Source of the DNA: Streptomyces sp. WZ-12
Lineage (GTDB): Bacteria; Actinomycetota; Actinomycetes; Streptomycetales; Streptomycetaceae
Direction of reading: 5' to 3'
DNA length: 64,000 nucleotides
Assembly (NCBI RefSeq): GCF_028898845.1
Contig: NZ_CP118574.1
Span: 3,038,001-3,102,000 of the forward strand
The notes beneath the pieces are model-generated. The model had not been told where the DNA came from. It ran no database searches and saw only the letters and a list, made by a program, of their open reading frames with translations. A program made the position numbers and the translations under genes. Position 1 is the stretch's first letter. Each line of letters opens with the position of its first letter. Below, piece after piece: positions 26,259-36,605 of this stretch.

Positions 26259-29186
26259 TCAAGTGGGTGGGACGGAGGTCTCACTATTTGGGCGCAACGG
26301 CGGATGCACCCGCGCGTCCGGCCCCGCGACCGCCGCCCGCCGGGCCGGTCGGCTGCCGCTGAGCACCACCGCGCGGCCCTGGCCCGTGAGGTCCGGCACC
26401 GGGTAGCTGCCGCGGGTCAGCGCCCGGCGCAGCCGCGGTTCGTCCAGGGGCCCGGAGAAGGCCAGGCCCATGCCGTGCGTGCATCCCATGGAGCGCAGCG
26501 CCAGCACCTGTTCGGGCAGGTCGACGCCCTCCGCGACCGAGCGCATGCCGAGGTCGGAGGCGATCCGCAGCAGCCCGGCGGTGATCTTGTGCTCCCGGGG
26601 GGACTCCACCACCCCGTCGATCAGCCCGCGGTCCAGCCGCAGTACGTCGATGGGGAGCCGGCGCAGGGCGCCCATCGCGGCGCATCCGCTGCCGAACCCG
26701 TCCAGCGCGATCCGCACGCCGAGCCGGCGCAGTGCGACCAGCCGCCGCTCCAGGTCGTCGAGCGGAATCCGGGGGTCGCTCTCGGACAGCTCCAGCACGA
26801 GGTCGCCGGAGGGCAGGCCGTGCCGGGCGAGCAGCGCCTCGATGGCCTTGGGGGTCAGGGCGCGGTCCAGGAGTCGGCGGGCGGAGAGCCGGACGGCGAT
26901 CGGGACCGGGTGGCCGGCGAGGTGCCGGGCGGCGGCCTGCGCGACCGCCTCCTCAAGCTGCCAGCGGCCCAACTCGGCGGCGCGCTCGCCGCCCTCGTCG
27001 GTGAGCCGACCGCGGTCGCCGACCCGGAGGAACTCGGCCGGGGTGAAGAATATGCCCTCGGCCGACCGCCACCGGGCGTGCGCGGCGACCGCGGTGATCT
27101 TGCCGCTGGCGAGCTCGACCACCGGCTGGTGCTGGAGCGCGAACTCGCCGTCCTGTAGGGCGGTGCGGAGCTTGCTGGCGAGCTCGGCGCGGTGCGCGAC
27201 CTCGTCCTGCATCTGCGGGGCGTAGAGCTCGACCCGGCCCTTGCCGGCCTGCTTGGCGCGGTACATCGCCAGGTCGGCGTTGCGCAGCAGGGTCGAGGGG
27301 CTGGTGCCCGGTTCGGCGAAGGCGACGCCGATGCTGGCCGCGACCCGGACGTCCCGGCCGTCGATGCGGTACGGCTCGGAGAGCCGGAGGCGCAGCCGGT
27401 CGGCGATCTCCAGGATGCGGAACTCCCGGGCCGCGTGGTCGCGGGTGCCGTCGCCGGTGATGAGCGCGGCGAACTCGTCGCCGCCGAGGCGGGCCGCTAT
27501 GTCCCCGGCCCGCACCGACTCGGCGAGCCGCCGGGCCGCCTGGATCAGCAGCTCGTCGCCGGCCTGGTGACCGATGGTGTCGTTGACCTGCTTGAAGCCG
27601 TCGAGATCGATGTAGAGCACGGCGGTGTCGTGGTCGGTGGCCCGGCGGCCGGTGACGGCCTTGGTGACCCGCTCGGTGAACAGCGCGCGGTTGGGCAGGT
27701 CGGTGAGCGCGTCGTGCGAGGCGTTGTGCTGGAGCTGGGCCTGGAGCCGGACGCGCTCGGTGACGTCGCGGGAGTTGAAGATCAGGCCGCCGTGATGGCG
27801 GTTGACCGTGGACTCCACGTTCAACCATCCGTCACAGCCGCCGGCGCGCTGGCCGCCGGCCCGGAAGCGGCACTCGATCCGGGTGGTCGGCTCGGCCTCG
27901 GGCGAGGCGGCGAGGAACCGGCGGACCTCGTGGACCACCCGGCCCAGGTCCTCGGGGTGGATCAGCGAGGCGAGTTCGGAGCCGACCAGCTCCTCGGCGT
28001 CCCGGCCGTAGACCCCGGCGGCGGCCGGGCTCACGTACCGCAGCACGCCGGTCGGCGCGGCGATCATGATGACGTCGCTGGAGCCCTGGACCAGGGAGCG
28101 GAAGTGGTTCTCCTTCTGGGCGAGTTCCTGGGTGAGGGTGATGTTGTCGAGCAGCATGATGCCCTGCCTCACGACCAGGGCCAGCACGACCGTGCAGCCG
28201 GTGAAGAGCACCACGCGGTCGATGCGCCGACCGTCCAGGACGTTGGTGAGGATGCCCAACGTGCAGACGGCGGCGGCCAGATACGGCGTCAGGGCGGCCA
28301 GCGAACCGGCGATCGGGCGGCTGCCGGGCGGCGTCTGCGGGCGGTTCAACTGCCCGGTGGGGCCGGCGGGCACGGTGGCGTCCGCGCCGGGCCGGCCGCC
28401 CACCCACGGGGCGTACGCGAAGAGCAGCGAGCCGGCGAACCAGCCGGCGTCCAGGATCTGGCCGGAGCGGTAGTGGTCGTGCAGCAGCGGGGAGCTGAAG
28501 AGCGCGTCGCACAGCACCGTCAACGCCAGTGCGGCGATCGCGGTGTTGATCGCGGAGCGGTGCACGGACGAGCGCCGGAAGTGCAGCGCCAGGACCATGC
28601 TGACCAGGACGATGTCCAGCAGCGGATAGGCCAGCGAGAGCGCGCCCTCGGCGACCGAGCGGCCGTTGAAGTGCGCGGTGTGCGCGAGCGCCAGGCTCCA
28701 GGAGAGGGTGAGCAGCGAGCCGGCGATCAGCCAGGCGTCGAGCCCGAGGCAGACCCAACCGGCCCGGGTCACCGGCCGCTTGGCGAGCACCAGCAGGCCG
28801 ACGATGGCTGGCGGCGCGAACAGCAGGAAGCAGAAGTCGGCCATGGACGGGCTGGGGACCGTGGCCTGCTGGACGACCTCGTAGTAGCCCCAGACGCCGT
28901 TGCCGAGCCCGGCCATCCCGGAGGAGACGGCGAACAGGACCCAGGCGGGGCGGAAGGGCGTGGCGTACCGGCGGGCGTAGAGCCCGCAGGAGACGGCGGC
29001 GATCAGGGCGGCCAGGCTGAGCCCGAAGTCCCCCATGACCCCGGCCAGTCGCGGTGAGCCCCAGCCCATCGCGGAACCGATGGCGTAGCCGCCGCAGACG
29101 ACGGCCAGCACGATCTGCGGGACCGGGCTCGGGGCGCTGCCGGTCTGCACGGGCGGGCGGGAGAGCATCGCCCCCGGGGCGCTCAC
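26259..29186 (-). CDS. cdgC: Membrane PAS-GGDEF-EAL protein, probable diguanylate cyclase
   Basis: About 975 aa. Residues ~25-345 hold about 10 membrane segments, ~365-475 a PAS domain, ~490-640 a GGDEF domain and ~660-930 an EAL domain. The GGDEF active site is intact (ARLGGDEFAAL) and is preceded by an RxxD inhibitory site (RAGD, five residues upstream). The EAL domain is degenerate: the EAL signature reads AAH, the second Asp of DDFG is Gly (ALDGFGSG) and the LKID lysine is Arg. It should therefore make, not degrade, c-di-GMP. Position next to ilvB matches cdgC (SCO5511) of S. coelicolor as I recall. The start is uncertain: GTG 29186 has GGAAGAG upstream; ATG 29294 is the alternative. Confidence 0.82.
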   Translation of the reverse strand: MSAPGAMLSRPPVQTGSAPSPVPQIVLAVVCGGYAIGSAMGWGSPRLAGVMGDFGLSLAALIAAVSCGLYARRYATPFRPAWVLFAVSSGMAGLGNGVWGYYEVVQQATVPSPSMADFCFLLFAPPAIVGLLVLAKRPVTRAGWVCLGLDAWLIAGSLLTLSWSLALAHTAHFNGRSVAEGALSLAYPLLDIVLVSMVLALHFRRSSVHRSAINTAIAALALTVLCDALFSSPLLHDHYRSGQILDAGWFAGSLLFAYAPWVGGRPGADATVPAGPTGQLNRPQTPPGSRPIAGSLAALTPYLAAAVCTLGILTNVLDGRRIDRVVLFTGCTVVLALVVRQGIMLLDNITLTQELAQKENHFRSLVQGSSDVIMIAAPTGVLRYVSPAAAGVYGRDAEELVGSELASLIHPEDLGRVVHEVRRFLAASPEAEPTTRIECRFRAGGQRAGGCDGWLNVESTVNRHHGGLIFNSRDVTERVRLQAQLQHNASHDALTDLPNRALFTERVTKAVTGRRATDHDTAVLYIDLDGFKQVNDTIGHQAGDELLIQAARRLAESVRAGDIAARLGGDEFAALITGDGTRDHAAREFRILEIADRLRLRLSEPYRIDGRDVRVAASIGVAFAEPGTSPSTLLRNADLAMYRAKQAGKGRVELYAPQMQDEVAHRAELASKLRTALQDGEFALQHQPVVELASGKITAVAAHARWRSAEGIFFTPAEFLRVGDRGRLTDEGGERAAELGRWQLEEAVAQAAARHLAGHPVPIAVRLSARRLLDRALTPKAIEALLARHGLPSGDLVLELSESDPRIPLDDLERRLVALRRLGVRIALDGFGSGCAAMGALRRLPIDVLRLDRGLIDGVVESPREHKITAGLLRIASDLGMRSVAEGVDLPEQVLALRSMGCTHGMGLAFSGPLDEPRLRRALTRGSYPVPDLTGQGRAVVLSGSRPARRAAVAGPDARVHPPLRPNSETSVPPT

Positions 29187-29459
29187 TGTGCTCTTCCGTT
29201 CACCCGGGCCGGACCGCGTCGGGATCGGTGCGCGCGGAGTCCCGACGGCATTCCTGCGGGCGGTCGTGGATCGCGCATCTCGCGGATCATCCATCGGCAC
29301 TGCATCGCCCGTCGCCCCCCTCGGTTCCGGATCTTTCGTGTCTCGCCGTGACGATCCCGGCGCTTTCCCCGCTCGGACGATACACCAGACCGTCACTCAG
29401 GGACATAGCGCCTCTACGGAGCGTGACATCGAGGGGATTTGTAGATACAGAGAGCAGCC

Positions 29460-30452
29460 TTACGGACTCGTAGAGCGATCCACTTCGGATTCCGGTGCGG
29501 TGGCGACGACATGCCGGACGGGCTCGCCGGCCGCGAAAAGTGCCAACTGGGCTTGCAGCAGCCGCTTCGCACGGGGCAGGAAGGCAGAACTGGGGCCCCC
29601 GACGTGTGGAGTGACGAGCAGGCCGGGAGCGCGCCACAGCGGATGGTCAGCCGGCAACGGTTCCGGATCGGTGACGTCGAGGGCGGCGCGCAGCCGTCCC
29701 GACTCCAGTTCGTCGAGGAGCGCGGCGGTGTCGACGATCGCTCCCCGGGCGATGTTCACCAGCAGTGCGCCGTCCTTCATCCGGGCCAGAAAATCGCGTC
29801 CTACCAGGCCACGGGTGGCTTCGGTGAGCGGAGTTGCGAGGATGACGACGTCCGCGGCGGGCAAGAGGGCGGACAGCTCAGACAGTGGATGCACCGGACC
29901 GCGCACAGTGTCACGTGCGGTGCGCGCGATGCGTGTGACCCGCGCGCATTCAAAAGGTGTGAGCCGGTCTTCGATGGCACTGCCGATCGAACCATAGCCC
30001 ACAATGAGGACCGACTTGTCGGCGAGCGCAGGTCGGAACTCCGGCCGCCACGCGCCCGTTTCCTGGGCCCGGACGAATTCCGGGATGCCGCGCAGCGCCG
30101 CCAACGTCAAAGTGAGCGCCAACTCGGCGGTGCTGGCGTCGTGTAGCCCGCGGGCGTTGCACAACTGGGCACCGGGCGGCATCCGGTCCAACCCCGGGAG
30201 CAGGTTGTCGACCCCGGCCGTGAGGGTCTGCACCACCCGCACCCGGCTCATCCGCGCCAACGGGCGCAGGCAGACGTCGACCGGCTTCATGTACGGGACG
30301 GCGTAGAAGACGCAGCGGGCGGGGTCGGCGGGGTACTCGGGACCGGCGTCCCAATGGACGTAATTCAGCCCCTCGGGAAGGCCGTCGATCTCACCGGGCG
30401 CGATGGGGAGCCAGACGTCACCGGGGGTGGAGTGCGGTTCTGCGGTTGCCAT
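29460..30452 (-). CDS. D-isomer-specific 2-hydroxyacid dehydrogenase family protein
   Basis: The 330-aa NAD(P)-dependent dehydrogenase has a Rossmann motif, IVGYGSIGSAIEDRL, and the catalytic Arg, Glu and His in NIARGAIVDT, VTDPEPLPADHPLW and VTPHVGGPSSAFLP. It lacks the ACT domain of SerA. Relatives act as hydroxypyruvate/glyoxylate or phosphonate-type dehydrogenases; the substrate is not evident. It is divergent from an aldo/keto reductase, and the two may share a promoter region of 87 bp. The codon GC bias is a little lower than in its neighbours. Confidence 0.8.
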   Translation of the reverse strand: MATAEPHSTPGDVWLPIAPGEIDGLPEGLNYVHWDAGPEYPADPARCVFYAVPYMKPVDVCLRPLARMSRVRVVQTLTAGVDNLLPGLDRMPPGAQLCNARGLHDASTAELALTLTLAALRGIPEFVRAQETGAWRPEFRPALADKSVLIVGYGSIGSAIEDRLTPFECARVTRIARTARDTVRGPVHPLSELSALLPAADVVILATPLTEATRGLVGRDFLARMKDGALLVNIARGAIVDTAALLDELESGRLRAALDVTDPEPLPADHPLWRAPGLLVTPHVGGPSSAFLPRAKRLLQAQLALFAAGEPVRHVVATAPESEVDRSTSP

Positions 30453-30539
30453 GGCCCGAGGCTATGCGAAGAGACGTTTGGTTCAGACGTTAGTTTGGTC
30501 TGGCCCTTGATCGGGGGCGAGGGACGGAGGCACGACCAG

Positions 30540-31580
30540 GTGGAGCGCAGGACAATCGGCGCGGCGGCCTTGGAGGTGGGCGCGATCGGCCTCGGCTGCA
30601 TGCCGATGAGCTGGGGGTACAGCGCGTCGCAGCGCAGCGGCGAGGGATCGCTGCGGGCACTGCACACCGCGCTCGACCGGGGGTGCAGCCTGGTGGACAC
30701 CGCGGACATGTACGGCCCGTTCACCAACGAGCTGTTGGTGGGGCGGGTCCTCAAGGAACGCCGCGCGGACGCCTTCGTCTCCACCAAGTGCGGGCTGCTC
30801 GCCGGCGACCAGCACATCGTCGCCAACGGGCGGCCCGGCTACATCAAGCGCGCCTGCGACGCGTCGCTGCGCCGGCTGCAGACCGACCACATCGACCTCT
30901 ACCAACTCCACCGCGCGGACCCCGAAGTACCCATCGAGGAGACCTGGGGGGCGATGGCGGAACTGGTGGCGGCCGGCAAGGTGCGCTCGCTGGGGCTGTG
31001 CGCGGTGGGCGCCCGGGCCGCCCGGACCTGGCGCGGCCCCCGGGCGGCCCGGACCGCACCCGACGGCCGGGCGTTCCGCCGCCCCGGCCTGCACGACGGC
31101 ACCCTGCGCCAACTGGAGCGCATCCAGCAGGTGTTCCCGGTCAGCAGCGTGCAGGCCGAGCTGTCCGTGTGGGCGGCGGAGGCGCTGGTCGAACTGCTCC
31201 CGTGGTGCGAGTCGCGCGGCGTGGGCTTCCTGGCCGCGATGCCGCTCGGCAACGGCTTCCTGACCGGCACCCTCACCCCCGGCCAGGGCTTCGAACCGGA
31301 GGACATACGGGCCCGACACCCGCGCTTCACCGCCGAGATGATGGCCGCCAACCAGCCGGTGGTGGCCGGCCTGCGCCGCGTCGGCGCGCGCCACGGGGCC
31401 ACCCCCGGGCAGGTGGCACTCGCCTGGACCCTCGCCCAGGGCCGCCATGTGGTCCCCGTCCCGGGCACGAAGAAGGAACGGTGGGCCGCGCAGAACGCGA
31501 ACGCGGCGGAGCTGGTGTTGAGCCCCGAGGATCTCCGGGAGATCGCCGCGTTGCCCGCGGCGCGGGACTCTTGGTACTAA
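30540..31580 (+). CDS. Aldo/keto reductase
   Basis: The 346-aa NADPH-dependent (alpha/beta)8-barrel oxidoreductase shows the family marks GLGCMPMSWGY, the catalytic Asp/Tyr in LVDTADMYGPF, and the C-terminal NADPH site PVPGTKKERWAAQNANAAEL. It resembles the AKR13-like group. A ~20-residue Arg/Ala/Pro-rich insert (around residue 160) is unusual for the family. GTG 30540 follows GGAGGC. It is convergent with a LuxR gene; the whole space between the two is occupied by palindromic element A. The substrate is unknown. Confidence 0.85.
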   Translation: MERRTIGAAALEVGAIGLGCMPMSWGYSASQRSGEGSLRALHTALDRGCSLVDTADMYGPFTNELLVGRVLKERRADAFVSTKCGLLAGDQHIVANGRPGYIKRACDASLRRLQTDHIDLYQLHRADPEVPIEETWGAMAELVAAGKVRSLGLCAVGARAARTWRGPRAARTAPDGRAFRRPGLHDGTLRQLERIQQVFPVSSVQAELSVWAAEALVELLPWCESRGVGFLAAMPLGNGFLTGTLTPGQGFEPEDIRARHPRFTAEMMAANQPVVAGLRRVGARHGATPGQVALAWTLAQGRHVVPVPGTKKERWAAQNANAAELVLSPEDLREIAALPAARDSWY

Positions 31581-31716
31581 CCGCACGGGCCCCCGGCGGG
31601 TTGGCTTCCCACGTTGCTGGCTTTCCCGCCGCGCGGGTTGCCGGTCCGCTGCCGGTCCGCTGCGCGGGGCGGGTCGAGTTGTGTTGTCCGCTGCGCGGGG
31701 CTGTTGGGTTGCGGTG

Positions 31717-31784
31717 ACGGGCCTGCGGGGCGGGCATGCCAGACTGCTTCGCTTTACGTCTGGCACACCCACCCCTCCGGCCCG
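31717..31784. repeat. Nested hairpin in the left arm of element A
   Basis: GACGGGCC at the left end pairs with GGCCCGTC at the right end. Inside, CGGGG/CCCC blocks and then TGCCAGAC/GTCTGGCA close a 13-nt loop, TGCTTCGCTTTAC. The matching hairpin in the right arm is at about 31993-32063, where GGGGGCGG/CCGCCCCC extends the stem. The same unit occurs twice in element B (about 60502-60570 and 60778-60848). Confidence 0.8.
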
Positions 31785-31861
31785 TCCCCTCCCGTTGGGG
31801 GGTGGGAAAGAACGGTGGGTGCCACGTCCGCCCGGTGGGCCAACTCGGGCCGCTGGGTTGA

Positions 31862-31942
31862 GCGGTGACCGTCAGAGGACGAGTACGCGTGAGCGGTGAT
31901 CGTAAGAAGGCGCATGAGCTTGCGCGGTGACCGTCAGAGGAC
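31862..31942 (+). repeat. Three 31-bp-period direct repeats in the loop of element A
   Basis: GCGGTGACCGTCAGAGGAC at 31862-31880, the variant GCGGTGATCGTAAGAAGGC at 31893-31911, and GCGGTGACCGTCAGAGGAC at 31924-31942. The start-to-start spacing is exactly 31 bp both times, about three helical turns. Copies 1 and 3 contain the dyad TGACCGTCA. The middle variant is preserved identically in element B. Confidence 0.88.
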
Positions 31943-32230
31943 CACTCAGGATCAGCTCCATCCCAGAGAAAACCACCCCTCAACGGGAGGGGACGGGCCG
32001 GAGGGGGCGGTGTGCCAGACGTAAAGCGAAGCAGTCTGGCATGCCGCCCCCGGAGGCCCGTCACCGCAACCCAACAGCCCCGCGCAGCGGACCGGCCCCG
32101 CGCAGCGGACCGGCCCGCGCCGCAGGCGCAAAAACAGCAACCCGCGCGGCGGGAAAGCCAACCACGTGGGCAGCAAACCAAGCGCAGCGGCACGGCGGGA
32201 AAGCCAACAACGTGGGAAGCCAACCCACCG

Positions 32231-35200
32231 TCAGGTGAACAGCCGCAACCGATGGGCGACGGCGCCGGCCTCGCCGCGCCCCGACACCCCCAACTTGGCC
32301 AGGATGTTGGAGACATGAACGCTGGCCGTCTTCGGGGAGATGAACAACTCGTCGGCGATCTGACGGTTGCTGCGGCCATCGGCGACCAGGCGGAGCACAT
32401 CGCGTTCCCGGGGGGTGAGGCCCAGGGACTCGACGGGGGTGGCGGGCGCCGGTGGGCGGGGCGCGTCGGGCGCCGGGCCGCGGCCGGGGAGGGGTATTCG
32501 GGCGCGTTGGGCGAGGAGTTCGAGCTCGCCGGTCAGCGGTCGGGCGCCGGTGCGGACCGCGACCGCGTGCGCCTGTCCGAGCACCAGGACGGCGGCCTCG
32601 CGCGGGGTCCGACCGCTGAGGCCGGCGCTGGCCCGCTCCGTGCCGTGCAGCAGTGACTCGGCCCAGCGGCAGCAGCACCAGGCCAACTCGTGCGGCCGGG
32701 CGAGCCGTTCGAAGGCGGCGACGGCGTGGGCCCAGGCGTCGGGGGACTCCCGGCCCTCGGCGCGGCGGAGTTCGGCCTCGACGGCCGTGCCGTAGGCGTC
32801 CCACACCGGCGAGAGCCGCGGCAGCCGCTTGGCGGCCTGTCGGATGCGGGCGAGGACCTCGGGCCGGCCGGGCTCCGCGGCGGGCAGCCCGCGGGCGTCG
32901 GACTCGACGGCGGTGGCCGACCACAGCAGCGGCCAGGCGTAGCGGTGCAGGCCGGGCGCGAAGCCGGTGCTGGGCGCGACCTGGCGCAGGACGGCCCGGG
33001 CGTCGAGTATCCGGCCCTGGCGGGCGGCGAGCCGCAGCGCGTGCCGCGCCAGGGGGAGGGCGTGTTGCGGCTGGGGGTCGTGGGTGCCGTAGTGCTCCTG
33101 CGCGACGGCCAGTTCGCGCTCGGCGGCGGCCAGATCGCCGGTGTCCAGGGCCAGCGCGGTGAGCCGGCTGGCGGCCAGGGCGATCGCGCGCGGGTCCCGG
33201 GCGAGGCGGCGGGCGTCGGCGGCGGCCCCGCCGGCCTCCTCCCAGCGGCCGAGCGACTGGAGCGATTCGGCGCGGTTGCTCAGCACCCAACTGGTGCTGT
33301 TGGTCAGGCCGTAGCGGGTGGTGAGCTCGACGCCCTGGTCGGTGACGTCCACCGCCTCGCGGGAGCGGCCGACGCCCTCCAGGGTGCCCGGGAGGTTGAC
33401 GTGGCCGCGGGCGATGACCGCGAAGTAGCCCCGGTCGACGGCGCGGTCGAGGACGGTGCGGAACTCGGCGAGGCCCTCCTCGACGTCGCCGGCGTCCACC
33501 CGCAGCCCGGCCAGCGTCACCCGGGAGTTGAGCTCGGCCTCCTCGTCGCCGACCGTACGGGCCAGCTCCACGGCCCGTTCGGCGGTGGCGAAGGCGCCAG
33601 GGCCCGGCTCGTGCAGCATCTGCCAACTGGCGACGGCGGCGGTGACGGTGGCGTGCACGGACGACGGCGGCAGTCCGCGCATCAACTCCTTGGCCTTGCC
33701 CAGGTCTTCCCAGCCGTCGCCGCGGCCGGTGGTCTGGCAGAGCTTGGAGCGCTGCACCAGGAACCAGGCGGTGCGCTGGGCGTCGTGTTCGGTGCGCAGC
33801 GTGCGCAGGGCGCGCTTGGTGATGGTGAAGGCCCGCTCGCCGTCGCCGGACAACCGGGCGGCCACCGCGATCTCGGCGAGCAGATCCAGGAAGCGGAGGG
33901 CCTCGTCGTCGCAGCCGCAGGCCGGGTACGCCTCGGCGTAGTCGACCGGGCGCACCTTCTGGCGGACCTCGACGGGCGCGTCGTCCCACAGCTCCAGGGC
34001 GCGGTCCAGCAGCCGCAGTTGCTCGGCGTAGGCGTGCCGGCGGCGGGCCTGCACGGAGGCGGCGAGGACGGCGGGCAGCGCCTTGGCGGCGTCGTGGGCC
34101 TTGTACCAGTAGCTGGCCAGCCGGGTGGCGCAGACCTCGGAGCGGACGAGGGCCGGGGCGGCCTCCAGGGCCTCGGCGTAGCGGCGGTTGAGGCGGGTGC
34201 GCTCGCCGGGCAGCAGGTCGTCGACGACGGCCTCGCGGACCAGGGCGTGCCGGAAGCGGTAGCCGGTGCCGTCCTGGGTGGGCAGCAGGGTGTTGGAGCC
34301 GACGGCGGCGCGGAGCGCCTCGATGAGGTCGTCCTCGGGCATCCGGCAGACGGCGGCGAGGAGTTCGTGCTCGACGGTGGAGCCGCCCTCGGCGGCGATC
34401 CGCACCACCCGTTGGGCGTCCTCGGGGAGCGCCTCGACGCGCACCAGCAGCAGATCGCGCAGCGGGTCGCTGAGGCCGTAGCGGCAGCCGTCGGCGAGGC
34501 TGCGGGCCAGCTCCTCGACGAAGAAGGCGTTGCCCTCGGAGCGTTTGAAGACCCGGTCGACGGTCTCCTCGGCGGGCTCGCTGCCGCGGATGCCGGCGAT
34601 CTGGGTGCGGACCTCGTCGCGGTTGAAGCGGTCCAGCTCGATGCGGCGGACGGTGCGCATCCGGTCAATCTCGGCGAGGAAGGGGCGCAGCGGATGGCGG
34701 CGGTGGATGTCGTCGGAGCGGTAGGTGGCGACCAGGAGGATGCCGGCGTCGTGGAGGGCGCGCAGGAGGTAGGCGAGCAGTTCGCGGGTGGAGCGGTCGG
34801 CCCAGTGGAGGTCCTCGACGACGAGGACGAGGGTGCGGTGGGCGGCGAGCCGCTCCAGGAGGCGGGCGGTCAGCTCGAAGAGCCGGGCCCGGCCGGTCTC
34901 CTCGTCCCGGCTCTCGCCCGCGGTCTCGCCCAACTCCGGGAGGATCCGGGCCAATTCGCCCTCCTGGCCGGCGACGGCCGCGGCCAGCTCGTCGGGCAGG
35001 TGGGCGTTGAGGGTGTGCAGGACGGCGGAGAACGGGGCGAACGGCAGGCCCTCGGAGCCGATTTCGATGCAGCCGCCGAGCGCGACCTGCGCGCCGCGGT
35101 CGCGGGCCGTCTCGCAGAACTCCTCGATCAGGCGGGTCTTGCCGACCCCGGCCTCGCCCCCGATCAGCAGGGCCTGGGGCTCGCCGGACGCCGCGACCCG

Positions 35201-35287
35201 CGCCAGCGCGTCGCCCAACTCGGCGAGCTCGGCGGCGCGGCCGACGAAGACGGGACTGATCGCTCTGGTCTCCACGGTGCCGAGCAT
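32231..35287 (-). CDS. LAL-type LuxR family regulator with AAA ATPase domain
   Basis: The ~1018-aa protein has an N-terminal ATPase domain (Walker [12 protein letters not shown] near residue 43; Walker [13 protein letters not shown]). A long helical repeat region follows, then a C-terminal LuxR helix-turn-helix (about 955-1005: [26 protein letters not shown]). This is the large ATP-binding LuxR (LAL/MalT-like) architecture, used in pathway-specific or global activation in Streptomyces. ATG 35287 was chosen; no Shine-Dalgarno sequence precedes it, so leaderless translation is possible. Its stop codon directly abuts palindromic element A. The target genes are unknown. Confidence 0.88.
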   Translation of the reverse strand: MLGTVETRAISPVFVGRAAELAELGDALARVAASGEPQALLIGGEAGVGKTRLIEEFCETARDRGAQVALGGCIEIGSEGLPFAPFSAVLHTLNAHLPDELAAAVAGQEGELARILPELGETAGESRDEETGRARLFELTARLLERLAAHRTLVLVVEDLHWADRSTRELLAYLLRALHDAGILLVATYRSDDIHRRHPLRPFLAEIDRMRTVRRIELDRFNRDEVRTQIAGIRGSEPAEETVDRVFKRSEGNAFFVEELARSLADGCRYGLSDPLRDLLLVRVEALPEDAQRVVRIAAEGGSTVEHELLAAVCRMPEDDLIEALRAAVGSNTLLPTQDGTGYRFRHALVREAVVDDLLPGERTRLNRRYAEALEAAPALVRSEVCATRLASYWYKAHDAAKALPAVLAASVQARRRHAYAEQLRLLDRALELWDDAPVEVRQKVRPVDYAEAYPACGCDDEALRFLDLLAEIAVAARLSGDGERAFTITKRALRTLRTEHDAQRTAWFLVQRSKLCQTTGRGDGWEDLGKAKELMRGLPPSSVHATVTAAVASWQMLHEPGPGAFATAERAVELARTVGDEEAELNSRVTLAGLRVDAGDVEEGLAEFRTVLDRAVDRGYFAVIARGHVNLPGTLEGVGRSREAVDVTDQGVELTTRYGLTNSTSWVLSNRAESLQSLGRWEEAGGAAADARRLARDPRAIALAASRLTALALDTGDLAAAERELAVAQEHYGTHDPQPQHALPLARHALRLAARQGRILDARAVLRQVAPSTGFAPGLHRYAWPLLWSATAVESDARGLPAAEPGRPEVLARIRQAAKRLPRLSPVWDAYGTAVEAELRRAEGRESPDAWAHAVAAFERLARPHELAWCCCRWAESLLHGTERASAGLSGRTPREAAVLVLGQAHAVAVRTGARPLTGELELLAQRARIPLPGRGPAPDAPRPPAPATPVESLGLTPRERDVLRLVADGRSNRQIADELFISPKTASVHVSNILAKLGVSGRGEAGAVAHRLRLFT

Positions 35288-35395
35288 CGCACAGGGGTCT
35301 GACAATCCGGCAGTGGTTTCCGGCACACCGCGGGGGCGCCGCCACGGGGCGCCCCCGGACCCCCGAACACCCCCGGTCACAAGGCCGTTGGGCGG

Positions 35396-35575
35396 TCAGG
35401 CGGTGGCGCGCCGGACCCGGCCCCGGTCCGCCCTCACCCGCCTTCCGGACTCCTCGCTTCCGGAACGGGCGGCGTCCCGCGCCCCGTTGGCGGCCTCGCG
35501 CACCAGCCGGCGGCGGTCGGCCTCGCGCCGCAGTTCCTCGTAGCGGACCCGGAGCTCCAGTTCGGAGACGTACAT
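35396..35575 (-). CDS. Small conserved hypothetical protein (59 aa)
   Basis: The peptide starts MYVSELELRVRYEELRREAD and is rich in Arg and Glu. It is probably a single long helix or short coiled coil. A GGGGGAG site precedes ATG 35575. The compact length and strong ribosome-binding site argue for a real gene, although no function is known. It lies upstream of, and in the same direction as, the LAL regulator, but a ~110-bp gap separates them. Confidence 0.55.
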   Translation of the reverse strand: MYVSELELRVRYEELRREADRRRLVREAANGARDAARSGSEESGRRVRADRGRVRRATA

Positions 35576-35831
35576 GGGCTCTCCCCCTTGGGATGAGGCG
35601 GTGGCGACGCCCGGCCGTTCGCCGGGCGTCGATGGCCTCCACTCTCGTCTCCAAGGAGGGTCCGGCACATCGGGAGAGTGCCCGATCTCCGGCCCCGACG
35701 GCGTCCGCCATACGGGACGACGGGCCGGTCGGGGGCCTAGGAGCCCCCTGGTCCGGCCCGTTCCCGTACGGCACGACGCCGCGTTACGCCCCAAGGGCCT
35801 TAGGCGCGGGCGCCGTTGGCCTCACAGGGGC

Positions 35832-36539
<708 letters not shown>

Positions 36540-36605
36540 GGGCGCGACCGTAGGTGCCGCGTCTGAGAGCCAGATGAGAACCGCCGCGGCGCCTACGTCA
36601 CGGGG

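Larger units (their letters stand above)
31598..32230. repeat. Palindromic element A (large nested inverted repeat, non-coding)
   Basis: The left arm (about 31598-31807) and right arm (about 31972-32230) are near-complementary. They share blocks such as GGTTGGCTTCCCACGTTG, CTTTCCCGCCGCGCGGGTTG, CTGTTGGGTTGCGGTGACGG and TCCGGCCCGTCCCCTCCCG. The 164-bp loop between them is not palindromic and holds three 31-bp-period repeats. Each arm also folds on itself around GCCAGAC/GTCTGGC. The element fills the gap between the stop codons of two convergent genes. A second copy in opposite orientation lies at 60312-61069. No transposase, target-site duplication or credible ORF was seen. Confidence 0.85.

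Noticed and set aside
29186..29396. N-terminal extension of the cdgC-like protein to 29396
   Set aside because: The extra residues are Arg/Pro-rich with no domain, and GTG 29186 has a better ribosome-binding site; ATG 29294 cannot be fully excluded.
31717..31784. Integron attC site, considered for the GCCAGAC hairpin
   Set aside because: No integrase, no R-box consensus, and the hairpin is nested in both arms of a larger palindrome.
31862..31942. CRISPR array, considered for the 31-bp-period repeats
   Set aside because: Only three 19-nt repeats with 12-nt spacers, and the spacers are conserved between the two elements; no cas genes nearby.
31598..32230. Insertion sequence or prophage remnant, considered for element A
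   Set aside because: No transposase or integrase fragment in any frame, no clear target-site duplication at the edges. A non-autonomous element remains possible.
31927..32238. Arg/Pro-rich open frames running through the palindromic elements, on both strands (for example from 31927, 60306 and 60791)
   Set aside because: Both strands of both arms are open only because of high GC; the frames change between the two copies, and no domain or sound start site supports them.
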